Source: Agathobaculum hominis (GTDB lineage Bacteria > Bacillota > Clostridia > Oscillospirales > Butyricicoccaceae). From it: DNA of 64,000 nt. Numbering within the stretch: the stretch's first letter is position 1; the number at the start of each line of letters is the position of its first letter. Location: the NCBI RefSeq assembly GCF_014288055.1, contig NZ_JACOPK010000005.1, forward strand, positions 1-64,000, read 5' to 3'. Under the pieces are notes generated by a model. That model had not been told where the DNA came from. It saw only the letters and a list, made by a program, of their open reading frames with translations, and ran no database searches. The translations under genes were made by a program, and so were the position numbers. Positions 24,469 through 33,116 of this stretch are shown here, piece after piece.

Positions 24469-27096
24469 TCACAGCGCCGCGACAATCTCAACAAACTTGC
24501 TCATGCTGACTGCTCCTTTTGGCAGGTCGGCATCCTTTTCAAACACCATGAAATACCGATACTGGTTTCCTGCATGACCGCTCCACATTGCGCCGAGGTC
24601 GATTTTCTCCCGGCTGTCATCATTTTTCAGGTGTTCGCCCTTGGTTTCCGCAAAGATGATCTTGCCCTTTTCCGTCAAAATCAGAATATCAGGATAGTGA
24701 TTGATATAGCCGTTGATACAGAAGCCCTGACGGGAAATGTTTCTGTGCCACCAGCGCACATTCGGCAAGGCGGTCAATTCCATAATCAGCTTTTGTTCCA
24801 GCTTGTTCATATCGCCGTCCTCTGCCTGGTACAGCGATTTCGCGTAGATGTCCGTATGCGCAGCGGGATGAATTGCGTCTGGCAGACGATAATACGGCAA
24901 GCATACAATGCGTTCGGTGGAGAGCCAGTCGGAGAAGTTCTCCCGGCAATGCTGCTCCAACAGGGCTTGCACCTTGTCCTTGATTTTCTTTGCATAGCCA
25001 AGCGGCGCTTTCTCCATTGCTGCAAGCTGGTCCTTGCTCATGTTGCCGACAATGCGCTCTATGTAGGCTTTCAGTTCGGCAGCGTCCACGCCATTCAGCT
25101 TGTTAAGCTGACGGAGCATAATTTCCTTGCACTGGCGTACCCGGCTTTCCGGGGGCAGACTGTTGAAGTATTCCTTGAAATACTGCTGCTCCGGGCTGGA
25201 CATTTTGAACACACGGGGCAAGCCGTTTTCCTTGTTCTCAATATCCACCTTAACGATTCCATCATCCGCTGCGGCAAAATCAATGTCGCAGTCCTTGTTT
25301 TTCAGCGTGAAGCCCTCGGAAAGCTGCGCTTCATCCAGCAGCACATGAGAACCATCCGTAAACAGCGTATTCGGAATAACTGCAAAGAACTGCGGGATGA
25401 CAAGGCGCTCAATATCTTCCCGGAATTCCGACTTGACAGCGAATGTAGGCATCTGTTCCCGCACCTCCCACGGCGTTTTTTGCAGATAGGGGTCATTGCC
25501 CGACTGCTGGATCGCGGCATTGTAGGCTTGTCCCGCGCTTTCTGCTTCGGATAGCATACTGTCGGCTTTCGGGGTGGTTTCAGGTGATTTCTCCGCTTCT
25601 CTGCGCCGCTGGTATTCTTCATTGACTAACGTCCAGTCCACACCGGAAACGTCCTCTTCGGGCGATTCCAAAGGGGTTTCCTTTTTGGAACACCCATTAT
25701 CAATCGTGATTTGCACTGGGTCAGGGGCTTTCGGCGTAGGCGGCTCGGAAACGCGATAATCCTTATCGCTGAAACCTGCGTCATTCAAGCCCTGAATGAT
25801 GCCTTTTACGGTTTCGTTGAAATCATTGGAAGATGTCAGCACATAGGACATATTCAGGGATGACTGCCTGTGCTGGGTGGTGTGGGGCAGACGCAGGATA
25901 CGTCCCAAAATCTGCTCCACCTGAACCTGACTTGTCTTGTTGGCAATAGACGCAAGAATATAGGCAAAGGGGCAGTCCCATCCCTCGCTCAATGCGTTGA
26001 CCGTGATAATATAGCGAATCGGGCAGTCTGCGGACATGAGTTCGGTGTTTTTTAGCTCGTTCACGTCCGCTGTGCGGATGGCGATTTGCTCTGCGGGTAT
26101 GTCATAGGCAATCAGCTTTTCGCGGATTTTCTCAAAGGTAGTGGCTTCTTCCTTGCCTTTCGGCTCTGCCTGAAACAGCACAATGGGGCGAATATATTTT
26201 TTGCTCACGGCATATTCGGCTGCGGCGAGTTCTTCCAGCTTGTTTCTCAGGTCGATTGCGTCCAGAATGACCTCTGCCTGACTGTCGCGGTTGTAGACGA
26301 TGACGGGCAGCTTTACCATGTGTTCGGTCTTTAGCTGTACCGCGTCCACATGGGAGATAATATTGCTGTCCTTGCGCGGCGTGGCGGTCAGGTCCAGCAC
26401 AAAGCACGGATTGAAATTCGCCAGCATTTCCCGGCTCAAATCCGAACGGGCATGGTGGCTCTCGTCCACGATGACAAGCGGGTTAAGCTGGTTGATAATC
26501 TGGAACAGGGCGGTTTCGTCCGCGCCCTCAATGGGGCTGTCAGGTTTTCCTAGTACCTTGGGGAACTCCGCGAGGTTGCTGTTTTCCTGAAACGCCTTAC
26601 GCCCGTCCTTTCTGCTGGTGCGGAACGAATCGTAGGACAGCACCATAATAGAAAGCTGCTCTGTGACCGCCGTGGGATTGAAGTTCTGCCCGTTCAGAAG
26701 CTCCTGCTTGGTGTAGACCTCCACGCGCCCGCCAAAATCCACGTCGATTTTCTGACGGTAGGGGTGGGACGTATCTTTCAGGGCTTTCGCCGTCTGCGTC
26801 AGAATGGCTTCTGACGGGACAAGCCAGACAACCGCTTTCGTCTTGGTGACGGGGAGTGCGTCAAACACCGGGCGAATGGCGTTGCAGGCGATAAAGGTCT
26901 TACCGCCGCCTGTCGGCACCTTGATGCACAGGTTCGGAACCCCGGCTATAACGTTTCGGTATAGCCCTAATCCCGGTGCGCTCTTTTCCCGCCAGAACTG
27001 CTCAAACGCTGTCATATAGTTCTGCGTTTCGTTCAACAGTTCCAGATAATGCGTCAAATCCGATATGACCGCTTTCTGATACCCTTTCATTTCCAT
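24469..27096 (-). CDS. res: Type III restriction endonuclease, Res subunit
   Basis: This DNA translocase/nuclease cleaves DNA carrying unmethylated sites in complex with Mod. The 875 residues form an SF2 helicase with Walker A VPTGGGKTF (near 60), motif II VIVDESHHAR (near 210), motif III-like DLTATPR, and motif VI VEQILGRILR (near 400). A C-terminal PD-(D/E)xK nuclease shows PDILIL...FAETKG (near 830). All key residues look present, so it is probably active. It begins 15 bases after the mod stop, with GGGGGG upstream. It is the last gene of the RM operon. Confidence 0.95.
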   Translation of the reverse strand: MEMKGYQKAVISDLTHYLELLNETQNYMTAFEQFWREKSAPGLGLYRNVIAGVPNLCIKVPTGGGKTFIACNAIRPVFDALPVTKTKAVVWLVPSEAILTQTAKALKDTSHPYRQKIDVDFGGRVEVYTKQELLNGQNFNPTAVTEQLSIMVLSYDSFRTSRKDGRKAFQENSNLAEFPKVLGKPDSPIEGADETALFQIINQLNPLVIVDESHHARSDLSREMLANFNPCFVLDLTATPRKDSNIISHVDAVQLKTEHMVKLPVIVYNRDSQAEVILDAIDLRNKLEELAAAEYAVSKKYIRPIVLFQAEPKGKEEATTFEKIREKLIAYDIPAEQIAIRTADVNELKNTELMSADCPIRYIITVNALSEGWDCPFAYILASIANKTSQVQVEQILGRILRLPHTTQHRQSSLNMSYVLTSSNDFNETVKGIIQGLNDAGFSDKDYRVSEPPTPKAPDPVQITIDNGCSKKETPLESPEEDVSGVDWTLVNEEYQRRREAEKSPETTPKADSMLSEAESAGQAYNAAIQQSGNDPYLQKTPWEVREQMPTFAVKSEFREDIERLVIPQFFAVIPNTLFTDGSHVLLDEAQLSEGFTLKNKDCDIDFAAADDGIVKVDIENKENGLPRVFKMSSPEQQYFKEYFNSLPPESRVRQCKEIMLRQLNKLNGVDAAELKAYIERIVGNMSKDQLAAMEKAPLGYAKKIKDKVQALLEQHCRENFSDWLSTERIVCLPYYRLPDAIHPAAHTDIYAKSLYQAEDGDMNKLEQKLIMELTALPNVRWWHRNISRQGFCINGYINHYPDILILTEKGKIIFAETKGEHLKNDDSREKIDLGAMWSGHAGNQYRYFMVFEKDADLPKGAVSMSKFVEIVAAL

Positions 27097-27111
27097 ACAT
27101 TGTCACCCCCC

Positions 27112-28704
27112 TTACAGTCTGCTGATGTCCCGTGGGATTTTCTTGAATACAATGCCCATCTGCGCCAGCTTGTCCTCCGTGATTGAGGAGCGGTCGGCGT
27201 AAATGATCGTGCCGCTGGTCTTTTCCGTGATGGTGGCAAGGAACGTATAATCCAGCACCGTCACGCGCTGCGGCTCGTAGTAGAAGTAATAGCCAGTGTT
27301 GTTGTGCTGACCGAGGTAATACGGGTTGCCGCCGCTGGGCGGGGCGTAGGGCTGCTTGGTTTCCATGAACCAGATGTATTCGCGGATTTTCTCTGGGGCA
27401 ACGGCTTCGTTCAGGCAATCGCCCACCAGCAGTGGTTCGCCTAGGTCATAGAAGCTGAAATTGCCGCCCGTACCCTCCACGGCGTTCTTGCCTTCGCCAT
27501 AGCCACGGATCACACGCTTCACGCGCTCGGCGGTGATGCTGTCGGCGTAGTCACCCATTTCAACAAGAATGAACTTTCTATTTCCTCCATCCCTATTGAG
27601 GTCTAATACAGCATGAGCAGTCGTTCCCGAACCTCCAAAGGAATCCAAATATATCCCGTCTTTATCATCCTTTCCATCAAACACAAATGAAAGTAAGTAC
27701 TTTATCAATTCTTTCGGTTTGGGGTTGTTGAAGACCTTTTTGCCAAAAATCGTTTCAATTTCTTTCGTTCCATCTTGGTTATAGGGTCCTGTTAAAATGG
27801 ATATTGGTTTTCCCAAACGCATAACACCATTCTCGTCTTTTAAGTACTGCTTGAATCGAACGCTCCATTTTCCACTGTTTTCGCTAAATACAACTTCATC
27901 ATTTTCAATAGCTTGATACAAGCGAGATTTCTCCCATATCCACTGTTTATCGGGGTATATTTCCACTCCATTGTGATAGACCGGGTATACCAAATTAGGG
28001 CGATCATCTTTGCTTCGTGTTGCAAGCGGCTGCGTGATGAAGCCACCACGCACCTCAAACTTATCGTCCTTCATTTTGTATTTCTTGATTTCTTCCTCGG
28101 ACAGCGGCGCAGCAACAGAAAGTAGAGGTTGCTTCGAATAGCAGACAATATACTCGTGAACGTTTCCTACACCACGGGTAAATGCTCCCGGACCGTATTT
28201 ATTCTTCCAAATAATTTCATGGACAAAGCAGTTAGCGCCAAATATCTCATCTAAAATCAGACGCAAATACTTTATTTCATTATCATCAATGCTGATGAAA
28301 ATAACACCATCGTCCGCCAGCAGCTTTTGCAACAGCTTCAGCCGCGGGTACATCATGCACAGCCACTTGTCGTGGCGGGTCAAATCCTCGCCCTCTTTGC
28401 CGACAACCTCGCCCAGCCATCTTTTGATCTTCGGGTCGTTGACATTATCGTTGTAAACCCAGCCCTCGTTGCCAGTGTTGTAGGGTGGATCAATGTAAAT
28501 GCACTTGACGCGCCCCTCATACCGGGGCAGCAGCGCTTTCAGGGCTTCCAGATTATCGCCCCGAATGATCATGTTTTCGCTGCCGTTGTCCTCGTTGTGC
28601 TGTCCGTTTTCATCAAAGCTATACTTGCGCTCCAACACCCGAAACGGCACGTCCTGATGGTGATTGATCACCTTGCTTTTTCCAATCCATTCAAGTGTTG
28701 GCAT
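27112..28704 (-). CDS. mod: Type III restriction-modification DNA adenine methyltransferase, Mod subunit
   Basis: This N6-adenine methyltransferase of the beta class sets the recognition sequence of the system. Motif IV DPPYNTGNE (near 90) precedes motif I DSFGGSGTTAH (near 370), and the central target-recognition region lies between them. The 530-residue length is in the lower normal range. ATG at 28704 is chosen because AAGGAGG lies six bases upstream; the longer frame from 28728 includes that SD. The start overlaps the end of the membrane-protein gene by 14 bases. No simple-sequence repeat indicating phase variation was noticed. Confidence 0.94.
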   Translation of the reverse strand: MPTLEWIGKSKVINHHQDVPFRVLERKYSFDENGQHNEDNGSENMIIRGDNLEALKALLPRYEGRVKCIYIDPPYNTGNEGWVYNDNVNDPKIKRWLGEVVGKEGEDLTRHDKWLCMMYPRLKLLQKLLADDGVIFISIDDNEIKYLRLILDEIFGANCFVHEIIWKNKYGPGAFTRGVGNVHEYIVCYSKQPLLSVAAPLSEEEIKKYKMKDDKFEVRGGFITQPLATRSKDDRPNLVYPVYHNGVEIYPDKQWIWEKSRLYQAIENDEVVFSENSGKWSVRFKQYLKDENGVMRLGKPISILTGPYNQDGTKEIETIFGKKVFNNPKPKELIKYLLSFVFDGKDDKDGIYLDSFGGSGTTAHAVLDLNRDGGNRKFILVEMGDYADSITAERVKRVIRGYGEGKNAVEGTGGNFSFYDLGEPLLVGDCLNEAVAPEKIREYIWFMETKQPYAPPSGGNPYYLGQHNNTGYYFYYEPQRVTVLDYTFLATITEKTSGTIIYADRSSITEDKLAQMGIVFKKIPRDISRL

Positions 28705-29443
28705 GGGTATCCTCCTTATTGCTGCCAAGAGCTTCTTCTATGGTTTCAGCGCGAGAAAGAACTGTTTCCGGCTCTTTGTGAAGCACGCCAAGTAAATCAG
28801 TTTTCAGTGAACATCCGGCTAAAATGTTTAATTCGTCAAATGGCGCAACTTGCCGACCGTCCAGATAATTTGCAGTCCGAACAGATGCCCTCGCTATGCT
28901 TTTGAGGGAATCCTCCATTTGTCTTGTATCAAGGTTTATATCCGCTGAAATTTTCTCCGTATAAGCACTGAGATAAGTTACCGTTCTTTTGTAGGCAGTA
29001 CTCTTTTTTGCTCCATCAACTCGGTAAGACACAGAAACCTCCACCTGCGGAAATACAGATTGCGCTATATTCCTACCGCATATTGCGACTTTGCCTTGTA
29101 CGACTTCTTCTGGATAAAGCTCAAATGTTCCTTTAAAAAGATCGTCAAGATAGAGATTATTGGAGTTGCCGTTGTTTTTGATTCCTGTTATTCTGATCTC
29201 TATATTTTTTGCGGCGGTTTGCCCTGAATTTTTTATGCGCAAGTATAAAATGGAGTTGAACTCAACAAGACTCATGCTGAGTTGTGGCTGAATACTGTCT
29301 TTATACTGCTTTTTGTTTTGATGATTTGCCATAAATGCAGCTATTGCAGTAATTGCCGCAATAAGAGCGGATATTGCCGCCACCAACAGAGAAAACTCCT
29401 GTATGTGGTCGCAAATAAACTCAAAGAGTGCCGTGCGTTCCAT
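28691..29443 (-). CDS. Membrane-anchored protein of the type III RM operon, unknown function
   Basis: The 250-residue protein has one N-terminal membrane helix (about 15-38, FSLLVAAISALIAAITAIAA) followed by a soluble, beta-rich domain of about 200 residues. I do not recognise the family. ATG at 29443 is chosen because AAGGAG is seven bases upstream; the longer frame from 29464 contains it. Its 3' end overlaps mod, so it is cotranslated with the modification enzyme. This is not a standard RM component. It could be a membrane sensor or effector tied to defence, but that is inference from context. Confidence 0.7.
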   Translation of the reverse strand: MERTALFEFICDHIQEFSLLVAAISALIAAITAIAAFMANHQNKKQYKDSIQPQLSMSLVEFNSILYLRIKNSGQTAAKNIEIRITGIKNNGNSNNLYLDDLFKGTFELYPEEVVQGKVAICGRNIAQSVFPQVEVSVSYRVDGAKKSTAYKRTVTYLSAYTEKISADINLDTRQMEDSLKSIARASVRTANYLDGRQVAPFDELNILAGCSLKTDLLGVLHKEPETVLSRAETIEEALGSNKEDTHANT

Positions 29444-29640
29444 GTCTAACTCCTTCTTGAACATCCTGTAAAGGACCTGTTGTGTATCGGAAGGACTAAA
29501 TCTTTGTCCAACGCTGTCATCGTTTGTCGAATCGACGATTTGGGTAGAGTCGTAACCAAGGGATCAGTGCGCCCATTCGCACCCGCGAGGTGGAATAGAC
29601 CCCATTATTTCGAGTTAGAGTCGCTGATATAATCTGCGGC

Positions 29641-29844
29641 TCATTTTTCATTTTCGACGGGCTTCTTGATATACTTGCCGTTCTTGATTCTCGCGTCCGC
29701 TGGCTTCTCTGCGTCCTCTGGAATCCCCCAGACCGAGCCAATGCGGATAGCACCGGGGACGCGCCCCTCGCCGCACAAAATCTGAATACGGCGGGTGGAG
29801 ATACCCCAGCGTTCGGCGGTTTGCGCGATAGATAAATACTTCAT
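29641..29844 (-). CDS. Small helix-turn-helix protein (excisionase/MerR-like)
   Basis: This 67-residue protein has a single winged-helix DNA-binding motif at the N-terminus (SIAQTAERWGISTRRIQILC) and a basic C-terminal tail. Such proteins act as excisionases or local regulators, recognising AT-rich or attachment-site DNA. It lies at the head of the RM operon on the same strand, separated by about 200 bases. Whether it regulates the RM genes or excision is not clear. Confidence 0.75.
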   Translation of the reverse strand: MKYLSIAQTAERWGISTRRIQILCGEGRVPGAIRIGSVWGIPEDAEKPADARIKNGKYIKKPVENEK

Positions 29845-30274
29845 GGGCGATACTCCTGTTGCAGTTCAGTTCTGTATCTGCTTATAAAATCACAGTATAA
29901 TTATAATCGTCAAAGCGAATAAAAACAAGGGCTTTCTGAAAAGTTCAGGAAGTATTTTCAATTCAGACATGAAAGGGGTGTGGGGATTCCCCAAAAATCA
30001 AAATGGGCGTATCGGCTACAAGGCTGAAACGCTCATTTTTTCGGTGTGTACGGACACCGGATGTGCTTGCTACTCTCTCAAATCTCATATCCGCAGATAC
30101 AACGCGCTCCCGCTTTCGCAAAAGCAGGGGCGCATATTTTTTGAAAATTTCTCATTTCGATACCTGCGTTTTGACTAAAAATTGTCCGTTGTAAAGTGAA
30201 AAGAAAAAATTTTGCCGCCATACTCAACAAACGGCAAAAAGGTGTCCGTTGTAAAGTGAAAGGAGTTCTTTGAT
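29845..30274. other. Intergenic region upstream of mobC with candidate oriT structures
   Basis: This 430-base gap has no gene I can support. It contains a CGGTGT/ACACCG hairpin (30042-30059) and, closer to mobC, two direct repeats with a hairpin between them. Its position, directly 5' of mobC between divergent transcription units, is where mobilisable elements usually keep their transfer origin. Confidence 0.45.
30183..30261 (+). repeat. Direct repeat - inverted repeat - direct repeat upstream of mobC
   Basis: TGTCCGTTGTAAAGTGAAA occurs at 30183-30201 and, unchanged, at 30243-30261 (60-base period). Between them TTTTGCCG (30210-30217) and CGGCAAAA (30232-30239) form a perfect 8-bp hairpin. 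It fits relaxosome-protein or iteron binding sites. Confidence 0.65.
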
Positions 30275-30604
30275 ATGCCAGACCGCACACGACCCATCCG
30301 CAAAGAAATCTGCCTGAATGAGCAGGAATTGAGCATGGTTCGCCACAAGATGAACCAGCTTGGCACCCGCAACTTCGGCGCGTATGCCCGAAAAATGCTG
30401 ATTGACGGGTACATCATCAAGGTCGATTACACCGAGCAGAAAAAGTTAGCTGCCGCTGTCAACAGGATTGCCACAAACATCAACCACGTCTGCCGCCGCA
30501 TCAACAGCACCGGTCACGTTTACGAGGATGACGTTGCCGAACTGAAAGAGCGAATGGCTGACGTATGGGAGCTGCTGAAAGTACAGCAGAGAAACGAATT
30601 GTAA
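30275..30604 (+). CDS. mobC: MobC-like plasmid mobilisation relaxosome protein
   Basis: This 109-residue DNA-binding accessory protein of relaxosomes helps open the transfer origin for a MobA-type relaxase. The N-terminus has a ribbon-helix-helix-like start (IRKEICLNEQELSMV), with the family signature FGAYARKMLIDG near residue 35 and NRIATNINHVCRRINSTG near 70. AAAGGAG precedes the ATG. No relaxase gene follows or is found elsewhere in the element, so mobilisation would need a relaxase in trans, or the module is a relic. Confidence 0.85.
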   Translation: MPDRTRPIRKEICLNEQELSMVRHKMNQLGTRNFGAYARKMLIDGYIIKVDYTEQKKLAAAVNRIATNINHVCRRINSTGHVYEDDVAELKERMADVWELLKVQQRNEL

Positions 30605-30624
30605 TTCGGGAAAGGAGTACAGAT

Positions 30625-30843
30625 ATGCCGCGCATGAGTAAATCAAAAAAGCTGGAATGGTCGTTCTTCCTGAATGACCGGGGACGCAAGGCGTACAACA
30701 CGCTCTGCCGCCGCTGCGTCCACGATTGCAAGCAGAGTTTCCGGACGGTTGTCGTTATTTGCCCGCATTATCAGTCAAAGAGGGCAAAAAAGGGTGGTAC
30801 ATCTGCGTACTCCCCTCGCGGACCTGACAGAAAACCGCCATAG
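30625..30843 (+). CDS. Small Cys-rich conserved element protein
   Basis: This 72-residue basic protein has the Cys spacing LCRRCVHDC...VICPHY, suggesting a small zinc-binding fold. ATG 30625 is preceded by AAAGGAG. It sits between mobC and repA, and I recall similar small proteins beside replication genes of clostridial elements. Its function is unknown. Confidence 0.6.
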   Translation: MPRMSKSKKLEWSFFLNDRGRKAYNTLCRRCVHDCKQSFRTVVVICPHYQSKRAKKGGTSAYSPRGPDRKPP

Positions 30844-30875
30844 CAGCCGTATCACACCAGACCAGAGAGGATGTG

Positions 30876-31587
30876 ATGAAAAATCTATTTCAAACTGAAC
30901 ACCGCGTTGCCGCCGTTCATTCCCTTGCCGCGCTTCATACTGGCGGGCGAATACTCCATCAACGCAAAGCTGCTTTACGGACTGCTTCTCAACCGCACCA
31001 TGCTTTCCCAAAAAAGCGGCTGGGTGTCCGAGGATGGGAATGTGTATGTGATCTATACGATCAAGCAGATGGCGGATGACCTAGACCGGAGTGAGCGGAC
31101 GGTCAAGACCGCCCTGCGGGAGCTGGAAAATGCCGGGCTGATCACCCGCGTCCGTCAGGGCTGGAATCAGGCGAACCGCATCTTTCTGCAAATCCCAGAC
31201 AGGGTGCAGGTTTCTTCCCGTCCAGAGGGCAATATCTGCCCAATGGATGTGCAGAATTCTTCCCCTTGCATGGGGCAGAAATTGCCCACAAGTAATACTG
31301 ATGCAGAGTATAAAGAACATAGTAAGACCGAAAGAGTAGAGAGTACGCGCCGCCGATATGGAGAGTTTCAAAATGTTTTCCTGTCAGGCGAGGAATGTTC
31401 CCGGCTGGAAATGGCTTATCCCGGCAAAGCTGCCGAATACATTGAGAGGCTGTCCCGGTACATGGCTTCCAATGACAGGCACTATGCCAATCATTACGCC
31501 ACCATCAAGAAGTGGTTGGACGAGGACAGCAAGGGCATGAGCGCGAAAAACTACACCTACGACGATAACGAGGGAGAGTGTCTATGA
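30876..31587 (+). pseudogene. repA: Replication initiator RepA (RepA_N), frameshifted near its start
   Basis: The body (from 30903) encodes the RepA_N winged-helix region: LPPFIPLPRFILAGEYSIN, then KQMADDLDRSERTVKTALREL and a C-terminal helical domain. The only start with an SD is ATG 30876 (AGAGAGG upstream), reading MKNLFQTEHR, the expected N-terminus. That frame then runs out of phase by one base around 30900-30907, entering a non-homologous frame. So repA carries a +1-type indel after about ten codons, or needs a weak internal start such as TTG 30903. Its stop overlaps the next gene (ATGA). Confidence 0.75.
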
Positions 31588-32429
31588 ATCCAATTTTTAC
31601 GAAAATGGTTGATACCGTTGAAGCTGCTAATGCCGCACCTGACGATTACATCAATCCTGCCGATGAGCTGAAATACTGCGGCAAGTGCCACACGCCGAAA
31701 GAAGCCTTTTATCCCGCAGACCTTCAGGCACAGGGTTTTACCAAGCACCCGGTTATGTGCAAGTGTGCTGCCGAGCGCCGAGAACGGGAAGAAGCCGAAC
31801 GCCGGGAATATGAGCGAATGTCCTACATGACGATGCTCCGCAGCGAGGCGTTCCGCGATATGCCCGCCTCTGGCTGGCGGTTTGAGTCAGCCGCAGTTAC
31901 AACGCCCCAGCTTGCAAAGTTGAGGGGTTACGCGCAGAACTGGGACGAGTTCAAAAAAGCGGGAATCGGGCTGCTCCTGTTCGGGAATGTCGGCACGGGA
32001 AAATCCTATGCCGCTGGCTGCATTGCCAACGCTCTAATTGACCGTTTGGAGTCTGTCCTCTTTGTGGGAATGTCCGACGTGGTCAACCGTATGCAGGGCA
32101 ATTTCGGCACAAACCGCGACCATTATATGAAATCGCTTATGCGCCCTGACCTCCTCATTCTGGATGATTTGGGTGCAGAGCGTAACACCAGCTTCGGCAA
32201 GGAGCGCGTATTCGATGTGGTTGACAAGCGGCTGCTGACAGGCAAGCCCATGATCGTCACGACCAATATTCCGCTTTCCGTTATGAAGCAGGCTGCCGAT
32301 CTGGATGACCGCCGAATTTATGACCGCATCTTGGAGGTCTGCGTCCCGATCCGCTTCGACGGGGAGAACTTCCGTAAAGGCAATGCCAGCGCGAATATCA
32401 AAAAAGCCGCAGAAATGCTGAATGGGTAA
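31584..32429 (+). CDS. DnaC/IstB-like helicase-loader ATPase
   Basis: This 281-residue AAA+ protein probably loads the replicative helicase at the element's origin together with RepA. The N-terminal part has a zinc-like set (YCGKCHTPKEAF ... MCKC, about 30-65). The ATPase core shows Walker A LFGNVGTGKS (near 130), Walker B LLILDDLGAE (near 190) and sensor-1 MIVTTNIP. ATG 31584 overlaps the repA stop; the ORF extension to 31578 lacks support. The core is intact even though repA is frameshifted. Confidence 0.88.
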   Translation: MNPIFTKMVDTVEAANAAPDDYINPADELKYCGKCHTPKEAFYPADLQAQGFTKHPVMCKCAAERREREEAERREYERMSYMTMLRSEAFRDMPASGWRFESAAVTTPQLAKLRGYAQNWDEFKKAGIGLLLFGNVGTGKSYAAGCIANALIDRLESVLFVGMSDVVNRMQGNFGTNRDHYMKSLMRPDLLILDDLGAERNTSFGKERVFDVVDKRLLTGKPMIVTTNIPLSVMKQAADLDDRRIYDRILEVCVPIRFDGENFRKGNASANIKKAAEMLNG

Positions 32430-32467
32430 GCTGTTGCAGCAGCTTACCCACCCATGAGACAGGAATA

Positions 32468-32683
32468 TTATTCAACCGGCTTTCCTGTTTCTTCTGAAAT
32501 AAAACGACCTTCAAACCGACAGCCGATAGCCGCCGCTATTTCCTGCAACTCGCTTTCCCTGAAATTGTCACGGCGCATTTTGCCGCTGATATTTTGGGTT
32601 GTGCAGCCAAGCTGCCTTGAAAGCTGACTGACAGTTACGCCTTGCTTCTTCATAGCAGCCCGGATAACCTGAGCCATACTCAT
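32468..32683 (-). CDS. XRE-family transcriptional regulator
   Basis: This 71-residue protein is a lambda-repressor-like helix-turn-helix domain (VIRAAMKKQGVTVSQLSRQLGCTTQNISGKM). ATG 32683 is chosen over GTG 32692 because GGAGG lies eight bases before it. It is divergent from the hypothetical gene/recombinase unit, whose promoter region contains short inverted repeats, so it may control recombinase expression. Confidence 0.82.
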   Translation of the reverse strand: MSMAQVIRAAMKKQGVTVSQLSRQLGCTTQNISGKMRRDNFRESELQEIAAAIGCRFEGRFISEETGKPVE

Positions 32684-32751
32684 TGACTTCACCTCCGGGG
32701 ATTTTCAAAGTAATTATACATGAGAGCAAGCAGAAATGTCAATTCAGGAGT

Positions 32752-32804
32752 TACCGGAGAATCGCTCCGGAGCTATTGACCCATGATTGGAAATAGCATA
32801 TAAT
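32752..32804 (+). promoter_or_regulatory. Promoter of the recombinase unit with overlapping inverted repeat
   Basis: TTGACC (32776-32781), a 17-base spacer and TATAAT (32799-32804). CCGGAG/CTCCGG lies immediately upstream of the -35, and GAGTTACC occurs both there and just after the -10, which suits binding by the divergent XRE regulator. Confidence 0.7.
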
Positions 32805-32879
32805 AGTAACTGCTGAGTTACCATTGAAAGAGCGGCACTTCATTCGGCTGACGAACATAACGTCAAATGGAGTGATTAC

Positions 32880-33062
32880 ATGGTAGAAAACGAAAACTAC
32901 AAGAGCTACACTGCAAACAATGGAACTGAGCTTCGCTTTCCCAAGGAGAGCGTGATTCAGATGACAGCAGAGCAGAGAGACTGCTACCAGAACTTTATCA
33001 ATGTTCTGGCACAAATCCTGATTAAATATGCTGCCGCAGAAAAGGAAAATCAGAAAATCTGA
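32880..33062 (+). CDS. Small hypothetical protein upstream of the large recombinase
   Basis: This 60-residue protein of mixed charge is largely helical in its second half (AEQRDCYQNFINVLAQILIKY). GGAG precedes the ATG and the promoter at 32776 drives it. It lies 55 bases before the recombinase, separated by a perfect hairpin. It may be a recombination directionality factor, but there is no sequence evidence beyond position. Confidence 0.5.
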   Translation: MVENENYKSYTANNGTELRFPKESVIQMTAEQRDCYQNFINVLAQILIKYAAAEKENQKI

Positions 33063-33072
33063 GCAGAGTATT

Positions 33073-33095
33073 CCGGGCGGTCGATGACCGCCCGG
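33073..33095 (+). promoter_or_regulatory. Perfect 10-bp hairpin before the recombinase SD
   Basis: CCGGGCGGTC / GACCGCCCGG around GAT, with no following T-run. It is probably an mRNA structure or protein-binding palindrome rather than a terminator. Confidence 0.55.
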
Positions 33096-33116
33096 TCCTG
33101 CAATAGGAGGAAATCT

